Source of the DNA: JBLIOB01 sp047639575
GTDB taxonomy: Bacteria > Bacteroidota > Bacteroidia > Flavobacteriales_D > Parvicellaceae
Reading direction: 5' to 3'
Assembly (NCBI GenBank): GCA_047639575.1
Contig: JBLIOB010000178.1
Span: 1-8,567, forward strand
DNA: 8,567 nucleotides
The notes under the pieces are model-generated. The model ran no database searches, was not told where the DNA came from, and worked only from the letters and a program-made list of their open reading frames with translations. The position numbers were made by a program, and so were the translations under genes. Position 1 is the first letter of the stretch, and every line of letters starts with the position of its first letter. Shown in pieces: positions 1 to 6,042 of this stretch.

Positions 1-1380
1 ACCATCTCTAATCTCAGTTACAAATTGAGGCTTGACCATTTTACCATTATTGGCAACCGCATTATAAAAAGCCAATGTTTGCAGTGGCGTTTGCTCTAAC
101 TCATACCCAATAGCCATCCAGGGCAAGGTTATACCTGACCAATCTGCCTGATCAGCATTCTTTATATAAGGACTTCGCTCACCGATGATCTCGACACCAA
201 GCTTATCATTCAATCCAATAGCATTCAACCCATCAACAAACTGCTGAGGATTCTCCTGATAATTATCATTTATAACTTTCGCGATTACATTGGACGAAAC
301 TTCAAATGCTCTTGCCAGCGTTATCCTTCCGTAACCCCAAGACCTTGAGTCTTTCAAGGTCTTATCGTAAAAATGATATTTACCAACTGCATTAACGGTG
401 TCTGTGATTCTAACTTTTCCTTGATCAATCGCCACCATCAACGATGCTAATTTGAAAGTAGACCCTGGCTCAGACCTTCTACCGATGGCTTGATTCAATC
501 TTTCTGTATAATTCCCTTTACTATTTCTTTCCAAGTTCACGATCGCCTTCACATGACCAGTCTCAACTTCCATCAAGATTGCACAACCACGAGCAGCTTG
601 CTGCTCTTCAAGCTGTCGCATCAAAGCAGAATGAGCAACATCCTGAATATTTACGTCTATAGTTGTGTAAATATCATGCCCATTGATTGCGTCAACTGAA
701 AACTCATCATGCACAGGTTTCCATTGATTCCCTCCAATTTTCTTCATCAAGGTTTGACCGTCTCGACCTAGCAATTGATCACGATAAGCCCCCTCTAACC
801 CAACATACAGAGAATCTTCACCCGCCACTTCTTTGACCTTACCGATGGTTCTATCAGCCAATGCTCCGTACGGCTTTATTCGATGACTTCCTAAAGTAGC
901 CACCAGACCACCCTTAAACTGACCTCTTCTAAAAATTGGAAACGCCTTTATTTCTTGAAGCTCTGAATAGGTTACGGAATCCTCAATCATCGCGTACATC
1001 ATCTTATGTTCTCTTCGATAAGTCAAGAAGCTCGACCATTCACTCTGGTCTCTTCTTGGGAAACTCTGAGACAAATGAAATGCTAGCGAATCTATCCCTT
1101 CATCCCAAGTAGATTGACCAACACAATATGGGTCCATTGCTACATTGTATCGTGGAACAGATATGGCTAAAGTTCTTTTCTGCTCATCAGATGCATAAAC
1201 ATTCCCTTTAGGAGCTTTAATAGTCCTTCTTTCATAGATCTGTTGTTGCGTGATCTCTTCAAAATCTGCACTATGAGCAAATTGAACATGAAAAAGCTTT
1301 GCGAGTATCCCCATACCGAACAGGGCTATCACAATGTAGACTACATAAATCCTTACTAATATGGTCTTATCCTTACTCAT
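1..1380 (-). CDS. ftsI: Septal peptidoglycan transpeptidase FtsI (penicillin-binding protein 3 type), C-terminus cut by window edge
   Basis: This class B penicillin-binding protein cross-links peptidoglycan at the division septum. It is anchored in the inner membrane, with its catalytic part in the periplasm. The reverse strand is open for 460 codons, from the ATG at 1380 to the left window edge. A short cytoplasmic tail is followed by one membrane segment (about residues 8-30). Next comes a PBP dimerisation/pedestal region containing APKGNVYASD (about 56-65) and, further on, GLEGAYRDQLLGRDG (about 194-208). The transpeptidase domain shows the active-site motif STFK (S307, K310) and the SSN motif (362-364). 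The third motif, KTG, must lie beyond the edge, so about 200 residues are missing. The ATG overlaps the stop of the ftsL-like gene as ATGA, which suggests coupled translation. A position right after mraZ, rsmH and ftsL favours FtsI over another class B PBP. Confidence 0.93.
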   Translation of the reverse strand, partial: MSKDKTILVRIYVVYIVIALFGMGILAKLFHVQFAHSADFEEITQQQIYERRTIKAPKGNVYASDEQKRTLAISVPRYNVAMDPYCVGQSTWDEGIDSLAFHLSQSFPRRDQSEWSSFLTYRREHKMMYAMIEDSVTYSELQEIKAFPIFRRGQFKGGLVATLGSHRIKPYGALADRTIGKVKEVAGEDSLYVGLEGAYRDQLLGRDGQTLMKKIGGNQWKPVHDEFSVDAINGHDIYTTIDVNIQDVAHSALMRQLEEQQAARGCAILMEVETGHVKAIVNLERNSKGNYTERLNQAIGRRSEPGSTFKLASLMVAIDQGKVRITDTVNAVGKYHFYDKTLKDSRSWGYGRITLARAFEVSSNVIAKVINDNYQENPQQFVDGLNAIGLNDKLGVEIIGERSPYIKNADQADWSGITLPWMAIGYELEQTPLQTLAFYNAVANNGKMVKPQFVTEIRDG

Positions 1381-1799
1381 TCACTTATTTCACTATCCCC
1401 AACCGCTATTACAGTTGGAGGGTCAATAGATTCAAACATTCCTATTTCGGCCGTAGCCTCAGCAACCGTACTCTGTAGGCTATGGGTATTAAATTCTTCC
1501 TTAACAGATTGCAGCTTAGAATAAAGTTCCGCCTGCTGACGATCCTCTCTCGCTTGATCTCTCACTGTGTTATCTACATAATATTGGTAACCGATATAGA
1601 ACAACATCAAAGCAGCCAAGAACCCTAAAAACGGTAGGTTTCGCTCCACATAACCACTCTTCAAAAAGTCCCCAGACACAAACCCCTTAATCGGCCTTAT
1701 AATCGAGAATTTTCGTTTTTTAGACGCGTCACCCTTCTTAGACTCTCTCGAATCCAACCCTTTTCCTTTTTGCTCTTTTATGTCTTTCTTCTTGCCCAT
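1377..1799 (-). CDS. ftsL: FtsL-like cell division protein
   Basis: This small bitopic division protein is expected to act in the FtsQLB-type complex that activates septal synthesis by FtsW/FtsI. From the ATG at 1799 it has 140 residues. It has a strongly basic cytoplasmic N-terminus (about 1-53, many Lys/Arg), one membrane helix (about 54-74, from NLPFLGF to GYQYY) and a periplasmic coiled-coil stretch (about 76-118, rich in Gln, Glu and Arg). A short tail contains ESIDPPTVI, resembling the PP-containing end seen in Bacteroidota FtsL-like proteins. An in-frame TTG lies just before this ATG, but the ATG is the better start. The gene sits 43 bp after rsmH and overlaps ftsI by 4 bp. FtsL sequences are poorly conserved, so the call rests on topology, size and gene order, not on residue identity. 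Confidence 0.85.
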   Translation of the reverse strand: MGKKKDIKEQKGKGLDSRESKKGDASKKRKFSIIRPIKGFVSGDFLKSGYVERNLPFLGFLAALMLFYIGYQYYVDNTVRDQAREDRQQAELYSKLQSVKEEFNTHSLQSTVAEATAEIGMFESIDPPTVIAVGDSEISE

Positions 1800-1842
1800 C
1801 AACTAATTCACTTCTTTGGATCTCCAACAGAAGTTCTTGCTC

Positions 1843-2751
1843 TTATATTTTTTCCGCGACCCGAAGCTTTGCGCTTCTTGCTCTTGGATTATTCTCAATC
1901 TCCTCTTCAGAAGGCAGTATTGGCTTTCTGGTTATTTGTTTTAAAGGTCGAATTGGATTTCCGAAAAAATCCTTTTCGAGCTCTCCTTCAAACTTTCCTT
2001 TTTTTATAAAATTCTTCACCAACCTATCTTCAAGAGAGTGGTATGAAATCACCACTAATCTTCCTCCTGGTTTTAAAACTTCAACGGCCGACTCTAACAT
2101 CTCCTTAATCACCTGAATCTCTTCATTCACCTCAATCCTAAGCGCTTGAAACACCTTAGCTTTGAATTGTGCTTTTTTACCGTTGTGATTCATTCCCTCT
2201 AGGACCTGATCCAAATCCTCTATCAATGTGAAAGACTTTTCAACCCGCATCATTTCTAGTTTTCTAGCTAGCGAATAGGCTTCGTTAATCTCACCGTACT
2301 CTCGAAAAACCTTCGTCAATCGATCAACATCATACGAGTTGATAATTTTGGCCGCTGTCAACTCTCCAGTTTGAGACATTCTCATATCTAATGGACCTTC
2401 GAATCGAAAAGAGAACCCACGCTCTCCTTGATCGAATTGCCAAGAAGAAACACCGAGATCCGCTAATATTCCATCAACTGGATCCAGGCGCTGCATACGC
2501 AGATGATTCCTTATAAACCTGAAGTTCTGAGGAACAAAAATGAAGTTCTCAGATTCTGGAATATTTTGAATCGCGTCCGGATCTTGATCGAACCCAACTA
2601 GTTTTCCTGTAGTCAACTTATTAAGAACCTCCTTCGCATGTCCTCCGCCACCAAAGGTGACATCCACATAACAACCGTCTGATTTTATATTTAAGCCGTT
2701 TACTGCATCATGTAAAAGAACTGGTATATGGTAGTTTTGACTATTCGTCAT
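1843..2751 (-). CDS. rsmH: 16S rRNA (cytosine(1402)-N(4))-methyltransferase RsmH (MraW)
   Basis: RsmH uses S-adenosylmethionine to methylate N4 of C1402 in 16S rRNA, near the ribosomal P site, and acts in the cytoplasm. The 302-residue length is normal for the family. The recognisable parts are the N-terminal HIPVLLHDAV (8-17) and the SAM-binding glycine loop YVDVTFGGGGHAKEVL (28-43). Then come the acidic loop FDQDPDA (54-60), ILADLGVSSWQFD (95-107), GFSFRFEGPLDMRM (112-125), FQALRIEVNEE (201-211), GGRLVVISYHSLEDRLVK (229-246) and the basic end NPRARSAKLRVAEKI. In-frame TTG (2760) and GTG (2757) codons lie just upstream. The ATG at 2751 is preferred because it directly follows a GGTGGAG sequence and places the family-typical HIPVLL close to the start. 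It overlaps the end of mraZ by 11 bp, consistent with translational coupling. Confidence 0.97.
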   Translation of the reverse strand: MTNSQNYHIPVLLHDAVNGLNIKSDGCYVDVTFGGGGHAKEVLNKLTTGKLVGFDQDPDAIQNIPESENFIFVPQNFRFIRNHLRMQRLDPVDGILADLGVSSWQFDQGERGFSFRFEGPLDMRMSQTGELTAAKIINSYDVDRLTKVFREYGEINEAYSLARKLEMMRVEKSFTLIEDLDQVLEGMNHNGKKAQFKAKVFQALRIEVNEEIQVIKEMLESAVEVLKPGGRLVVISYHSLEDRLVKNFIKKGKFEGELEKDFFGNPIRPLKQITRKPILPSEEEIENNPRARSAKLRVAEKI

Positions 2752-3211
2752 CTCCACCAAGATTCCCCATCACTTCCTCCGCCAAATCAGCGAATTCATT
2801 CCAATCTTCTCTCATTAATTTGTCGTAGGCTTTCTTATCCCACACTTCAAACTGATCGATATTGGCTGACAGAACAATCTCTTTTGAGATACCAGCATGC
2901 TGCACTAGAGCTTTTGGAATCAAAATTCGACCGTTAGAATCGATCGAAATTTTGATAGCTCCTTGTTGAAACATTCGTACGAATTTTAGATTTTTCGCCT
3001 TAAACCGGTTAAGCTTTCTAAGCTTTTCCATCACCCTCATCCATTCACTCATCGGATAAAGATTAAGATTACCACTAAGCCCACGATTGACCACAAACTG
3101 TTCTTGGTCCATTGGATCCAACTGCTTCCTCAAGCCAGAAGGAAGACTTAACCTCCCCTTAGCATCGAGCTTACAATTGTACTCTCCTATGAAACTTGTT
3201 TCGTTGCTCAT
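2741..3211 (-). CDS. mraZ: Division/cell-wall cluster transcriptional regulator MraZ
   Basis: MraZ is a ring-forming DNA-binding protein of the AbrB/SpoVT fold. In E. coli it represses its own dcw operon by binding 10-bp spaced GTGG-type boxes. The 156-residue product carries both family half-domains, with the signature repeated: LDAKGRLSLP (about 15-24) and IDSNGRILIP (about 90-99). The paired DxxGR motifs are diagnostic. The C-terminal tail after about residue 135 is acidic (EFADLAEEVMGNLGGDDE), as is common in MraZ. The ATG at 3211 immediately precedes a normal MraZ N-terminus (FIGEYNCKLDAKGR). It is the first gene of the minus-strand dcw operon, overlaps rsmH by 11 bp, and has phased operator boxes 45-69 bp upstream of its start, which fits autoregulation. 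Confidence 0.97.
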   Translation of the reverse strand: MSNETSFIGEYNCKLDAKGRLSLPSGLRKQLDPMDQEQFVVNRGLSGNLNLYPMSEWMRVMEKLRKLNRFKAKNLKFVRMFQQGAIKISIDSNGRILIPKALVQHAGISKEIVLSANIDQFEVWDKKAYDKLMREDWNEFADLAEEVMGNLGGDDE

Positions 3212-3236
3212 TAATCGCGCGTGTACTTAATAGCCG

Positions 3237-3244
3237 TAAAAATA
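3237..3244 (-). promoter_or_regulatory. Candidate -7 element of the mraZ promoter
   Basis: The reverse strand reads TATTTTTA, one mismatch from the Bacteroidota -7 consensus TAnnTTTG. A start of transcription about 7 bases downstream would give a leader of roughly 20 nt before the mraZ ATG. The GTG boxes would then fall at about -26 to -50, where a bound MraZ ring could block RNA polymerase. No well-spaced -33 TTG was seen, so this is a tentative placement. Confidence 0.3.
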
Positions 3245-3255
3245 TCTAAAATTCT

Positions 3256-3280
3256 CCCACAAAATACCACCTTGTGACAC
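3256..3280 (-). promoter_or_regulatory. MraZ operator: three GTG boxes with 10-bp period
   Basis: Read on the coding strand of mraZ, the sequence is GTGTC, ACAAG, GTGGT, ATTTT, GTGGG: three GTGKN boxes separated by exactly 5 bp, at plus-strand positions 3276-3280, 3266-3270 and 3256-3260. This matches the known MraZ site layout in E. coli, where pentameric GTGG-type repeats are spaced by 5 bp so that neighbouring subunits of the ring contact one face of the helix. The first box also fits the AAAGTGT form described for mollicute MraZ. It lies 45-69 bp upstream of the mraZ start. Autoregulation is inferred. Confidence 0.82.
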
Positions 3281-3282
3281 TT

Positions 3283-3291
3283 TGTGGATAA
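3283..3291 (-). promoter_or_regulatory. Perfect consensus DnaA box (TTATCCACA)
   Basis: The reverse strand carries TTATCCACA, identical to the high-affinity E. coli R1-type DnaA box. It is two bases from the outermost GTG box of the mraZ operator. A single 9-mer can occur by chance in AT-rich DNA, but its placement in the dcw promoter is suggestive of DnaA input. No second strict DnaA box was found in this intergenic region, so it does not look like an origin. Confidence 0.5.
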
Positions 3292-3364
3292 CTTTGAACG
3301 TTTAGTAACAACTGCAAGTTACAACAAATTTGCAATTGCCATATTAATCAATACATACAGCGCA

Positions 3365-3379
3365 TAATTACTGTAATTA
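3365..3379. repeat. 7-1-7 perfect palindrome, possible operator
   Basis: TAATTAC and GTAATTA form a perfect inverted repeat around one central T. The spacer is too short for a hairpin loop, so it would more likely be a dimeric protein-binding site than an RNA structure. It ends 5 bp before the plus-strand GTGG box pair. No known regulator is recognised, and the AT-rich composition makes chance possible. Confidence 0.35.
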
Positions 3380-3384
3380 AATTG

Positions 3385-3399
3385 GTGGGAAAAAGTGGA
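3385..3399 (+). promoter_or_regulatory. Second candidate MraZ site: GTGGG-N5-GTGGA
   Basis: GTGGG (3385-3389) and GTGGA (3395-3399) are separated by five A residues, the same 10-bp period as the mraZ operator, and the second box reads AAAGTGG with its flank. The pair lies on the opposite strand and so points toward the divergent acyltransferase genes, about 240 bp before their start. It may be an auxiliary MraZ site for looping or a link to the lipid genes. With only two boxes the call is tentative. Confidence 0.45.
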
Positions 3400-3584
3400 A
3401 AACTGAATTCACAATCAATTGTTAAATACCCTTTTGAAAGAATTAGAAATTCACTTTCGTTTTTAGTAAATTCGAGACTAGAAAAGCACCTGTCAGCGAT
3501 GATCGCAGCGATATAATCAAATACTTCTGAAAGCCAGAACATTAGAAGCGACTTAGCTGTTAAACATTAATACAGCCTTTCTTA

Positions 3585-3592
3585 TATCTTTA
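3585..3592 (+). promoter_or_regulatory. Candidate -7 element for the aminolipid acyltransferase pair
   Basis: TATCTTTA resembles TAnnTTTG with one mismatch, and lies 44 bp before the chosen ATG at 3637. A leader of roughly 38 nt would result. No well-placed -33 TTG is visible, so support is weak. Confidence 0.28.
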
Positions 3593-3636
3593 TAATTACC
3601 CCGGAAAAAGACCAGTAATTATTGAAAGAACCGACC

Positions 3637-4476
3637 ATGGAGGAAAAAAATGAAAAATTCATCGATGTTGAGCGATTAATCGCCAGCAAAAATCCAAAGG
3701 CCCTTAAATGGACCCCTCGGTTTTTAATTAATTATTTAAAAAGGAAGCTTCACCAAGAAGAGGTGAACATGCACCTGGAAGAAATGAAAGATCTCCACGA
3801 TTATGAATTCTGTAAGGAAGGGATTAAAATGTGGAACATTAAAATCGACAGTATTGGAACGGAAAATATTCCATTGGAAGGAGGAGCAATTTTTGTTGTG
3901 AACCACCCTTTAGGAGGAATGGATGCCCTTTCGATTATTGATTCGATTTCAGCATACCGCAAAGATGTGAAGTTCATAGTAAATGACATTTTATTAAACT
4001 TAACGAATCTGAATGGCATTTTTGCTGGAGTAAATAAGCACGGGGCTAAAACCAAAGAATCTCTGCAAGCTATTGATGAACTTTTCGCGTCAGAGCAAGC
4101 AATATTTATCTTCCCAGCAGGGCTTGTAAGCCGCAGAAAAAATAAAAAAGTTAGGGACCTAGAGTGGAAAAAAGCGTTCATTTCTAGAGCAAAAAAATTC
4201 AACAAACCAGTGGTCCCGATTCATCTTGACGGACGATTAACACAATTCTTTTACAATTTGGCCAATTTCCGATCCGCAATAGGCGTGAAAATGAACATAG
4301 AGATGTTATATTTAGCGGACGAATTATTCAAGCAAAAGAATGCGGAGATAACAATCACCTACGGAAAGCCTATTCCAGCAAGCACTTTCGATAAATCTAA
4401 AAAGGATATTGAATGGGCTCAATGGGTAAAGGAGAAAGTTTACGAACTAGAACAGAAAGAAGATAAAGTTAAATGA
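3637..4476 (+). CDS. PlsC-family (LPLAT) O-acyltransferase, aminolipid OlsA/GlsA-like
   Basis: This is a membrane-associated acyltransferase of the PlsC/LPLAT superfamily, 279 residues from the ATG at 3637. The catalytic motif is NHPLGGMDAL, with H90 and D96. Its spacing is HX5D, as in the hemolysin-linked/aminolipid branch, rather than the HX4D of classical PlsC. The second conserved block is IFIFPAGLVSRR (about 156-167), in place of FPEGTRSR. No long hydrophobic segment is obvious, so it is probably a peripheral membrane protein. An in-frame TTG at 3622 would add five residues, but the ATG is preferred. The stop overlaps the start of the next gene, a GNAT N-acyltransferase, as ATGA. In ornithine and glycine lipid synthesis one enzyme N-acylates the amino acid and a PlsC-like partner O-acylates the 3-hydroxy group of that chain; this protein fits the second role. 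The amino-acid head group cannot be read from sequence. A general lysophosphatidate acyltransferase role is the alternative. Confidence 0.85.
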   Translation: MEEKNEKFIDVERLIASKNPKALKWTPRFLINYLKRKLHQEEVNMHLEEMKDLHDYEFCKEGIKMWNIKIDSIGTENIPLEGGAIFVVNHPLGGMDALSIIDSISAYRKDVKFIVNDILLNLTNLNGIFAGVNKHGAKTKESLQAIDELFASEQAIFIFPAGLVSRRKNKKVRDLEWKKAFISRAKKFNKPVVPIHLDGRLTQFFYNLANFRSAIGVKMNIEMLYLADELFKQKNAEITITYGKPIPASTFDKSKKDIEWAQWVKEKVYELEQKEDKVK

Positions 4477-5405
4477 GTGAAGACTTAAGTTATATTATCC
4501 CTCCGGTAGATCGCGCTGTTCTTAAAGCTGAGCTCAACAAAGATCGTTGGGTGAGAAAGACGAACAAGCTTGATAATGACATTTACATTGTCAATCATCA
4601 CAACTCACCAAATGTGATGCAAGAAATTGGCCGATTAAGAGAATTATCTTTTGCGCACGCTGGTGGCGGAACTGGAAACCCTGTTGATATAGATGAGGCT
4701 GACACGTCTGAAATTTGCTACGAACAGCTGATCGTTTATTCACATGAGGACGAAGAAATTATTGGAGGATATCGGTTTATTGACTGTGCGAAAGTTGTCG
4801 CTAACAAGCTTTACGATTCTCACTTATCAACAGCCCATTATTTCAATTTTTCTGATCAATTCATTGAAGAATACCTTCCTCACACAATAGAACTTGGCAG
4901 ATCTTGGGTGCAACCCGCATTTCAGCCAACGCAAAACCCTAGAAAAGGATTGTTCGCTTTAGATAACCTTTGGGACGGACTTGGTGCTCTTATACTGAAT
5001 TTTGATCATGTAAAATATTTCTTTGGAAAAGTAACCATGTACCCTACTTATGATGTAGAAGCTAGAAACGCACTACTTTCTTCAATGAATCACTATTTCC
5101 CTGATAATAAAGGCCTTGTAACACCTAAAGTACCTCTCAATTTTCGAACGAATAATGAAAAATTCATTGGTATGATTGACGGCCTTGGATTTTCTGAAGC
5201 CTATAAACTTCTTTCAAGGTTTGCTCGTGCCAGAGGTGAATCAGTCCCGCCATTAATTAGCCAATACATGGCGCTGTCTTCAACTATGAAGACTTTTGGA
5301 ACCTGTGTCAATGTTGAATTTGGAAACGTTGAAGAAACTGGAATTCTAGTGACGATTGCTGACATCTACCCAGCTAAATCTGAGCGACATCTTACTTTAA
5401 AATAA
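4473..5405 (+). CDS. Hemolysin-like GNAT N-acyltransferase (OlsB/GlsB-like aminolipid synthase)
   Basis: The 310-residue protein has features of the GNAT-fold acyltransferases once called hemolysins. These transfer a 3-hydroxyacyl chain from ACP to the amino group of an amino acid, such as ornithine in OlsB or glycine in Bacteroides GlsB. Visible elements are RLRELSFAHAGGGTG (about 54-68), a core strand segment EEIIGGYRFIDC (about 94-105), IELGRSWVQPAFQP (about 139-152, the family's ELGRS block) and KVTMYPTYDVEAR (about 186-198). The C-terminal part (SQYMALSSTMKTFGTC onward) corresponds to the usual final region that follows PPLI, but lacks the family's frequent DFNTxD-like sequence. Translation is coupled to the upstream PlsC-like gene by a 4-bp overlap. 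The order PlsC then GNAT is the same as in the fused bifunctional OlsF proteins. The head-group amino acid is unknown. Confidence 0.85.
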   Translation: MSEDLSYIIPPVDRAVLKAELNKDRWVRKTNKLDNDIYIVNHHNSPNVMQEIGRLRELSFAHAGGGTGNPVDIDEADTSEICYEQLIVYSHEDEEIIGGYRFIDCAKVVANKLYDSHLSTAHYFNFSDQFIEEYLPHTIELGRSWVQPAFQPTQNPRKGLFALDNLWDGLGALILNFDHVKYFFGKVTMYPTYDVEARNALLSSMNHYFPDNKGLVTPKVPLNFRTNNEKFIGMIDGLGFSEAYKLLSRFARARGESVPPLISQYMALSSTMKTFGTCVNVEFGNVEETGILVTIADIYPAKSERHLTLK

Positions 5406-5433
5406 TTTAACCTCTCGATTCACCTACTTCTTG

Positions 5434-5441
5434 TAATTTCG
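5434..5441 (+). promoter_or_regulatory. Candidate -7 element of engB, very close to the start codon
   Basis: TAATTTCG followed by CAGC lies only 4 bp before the engB ATG. It differs from TAnnTTTG by one base and resembles the TAnTTTCGCA pattern often seen just before genes in Bacteroidota. Transcription starting about 7 bases after it would give a leaderless or nearly leaderless mRNA. No -33 TTG at good spacing was found. Confidence 0.4.
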
Positions 5442-5445
5442 CAGC

Positions 5446-6042
5446 ATGGAAATCAATACAGCATCATTCGTTGTCAGCAATACTGACATTTCAAAACTAC
5501 CTGAAGGCGACCGACCAGAGTATGCGTTTATCGGGAGATCGAATGTTGGTAAAAGTTCGCTTATTAATATGTTATGTGACCGAACCAAGCTGGCCAAGAT
5601 TTCCAGCACGCCAGGAAAGACGCAATTAATTAATCATTTTTTAATTAATGAAGAATGGTATCTAGTTGATCTTCCTGGATACGGTTATGCCAAGATTTCT
5701 AAAAAAGATAGAAATAAGTGGCACAGCTTTACCTTTCAGTATATTAAAAGAAGAGCCAATTTGATGGGCGTCTTTGTACTTATTGATTCCAGAATTCCTC
5801 CTCAAAAAATTGACTTAGAATTCATGGAATGGCTAGCCACTAACCAAATTGCATTCGTAATGGTGTTCACCAAAATCGATAAGCGTGCCAGCAAGGACAT
5901 GAATAAACAAATAAAAACTTACGAAAAAGAAATGCTTAAAACATGGGAACAAATGCCTAAAAATTTCAGCACCTCGGCAGTTTCAAAATTTGGCAAAGAG
6001 CCGCTTCTTGAGTTCATCGCTGAAACTAACGAAGTATTTTAA
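5446..6042 (+). CDS. engB: Ribosome biogenesis GTP-binding protein EngB (YsxC/YihA)
   Basis: EngB is a TrmE-Era-EngA-EngB-Septin family GTPase needed for late assembly of the 50S ribosomal subunit, and is usually essential. At 198 residues it has the usual length, with all the GTPase motifs. These are G1 GRSNVGKS (30-37), the G2 region SSTPGKTQ (53-60), G3 DLPGYG (75-80), G4 TKID (142-145) and G5 TSA (176-178). The DLPGYGYAKISKK stretch is characteristic of EngB. The ATG at 5446 gives the normal start, with the family-typical short lead before PEYAFIGRSNVGKSS. It lies 40 bp after the GNAT gene on the same strand and may have its own promoter. It converges with gldC, with 9 bp between the stop codons. 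Confidence 0.97.
   Translation: MEINTASFVVSNTDISKLPEGDRPEYAFIGRSNVGKSSLINMLCDRTKLAKISSTPGKTQLINHFLINEEWYLVDLPGYGYAKISKKDRNKWHSFTFQYIKRRANLMGVFVLIDSRIPPQKIDLEFMEWLATNQIAFVMVFTKIDKRASKDMNKQIKTYEKEMLKTWEQMPKNFSTSAVSKFGKEPLLEFIAETNEVF

Larger units (their letters stand above)
3212..3636. other. Divergent regulatory intergenic region between mraZ and the aminolipid acyltransferase pair
   Basis: About 425 bp separates the two divergent start codons. No convincing gene was found here. A 64-codon reverse-strand frame (3348-3542) has no recognisable domain and is probably chance. The region holds a triple 10-bp phased GTG-box array on the minus strand (3256-3280) and a perfect DnaA box (3283-3291). 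It also holds a 5-bp-arm inverted repeat (GTAAC/GTTAC, 3305-3322), a 7-1-7 palindrome (3365-3379) and a plus-strand GTGG box pair (3385-3399). Weak -7-like elements lie on each side. The density of protein-binding-type motifs near mraZ suggests that division-cluster transcription starts here. Confidence 0.75.

Noticed and set aside
3256..3291. A replication origin, because of the DnaA box.
   Set aside because: Only one strict DnaA box was found, there is no cluster, and neither dnaA, dnaN nor other origin-linked genes are in the window.
3348..3542. A 64-codon reverse-strand frame in the mraZ upstream region.
   Set aside because: It has no recognisable domain, no clear ribosome-binding context, and it overlaps the palindrome and box pair. 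It is most likely a chance frame in regulatory DNA.
3638..3680. GGAGG followed by an out-of-frame ATG (3650) inside the start of the PlsC-like gene.
   Set aside because: It would encode only about nine residues before a stop, while the overlapping frame clearly encodes the acyltransferase.
3801..4205. A 134-codon reverse-strand frame opposite the PlsC-like gene.
   Set aside because: It is an antisense shadow of a gene with clear catalytic motifs and shows no protein features of its own.
5625..5649. A 9-bp perfect inverted repeat (ATTAATTAA / TTAATTAAT) with a 7-base loop in engB.
   Set aside because: The arms are all A/T and come from the repeated residues Leu-Ile-Asn in the normal EngB sequence. 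It is in the middle of a conserved gene and has no T tract.
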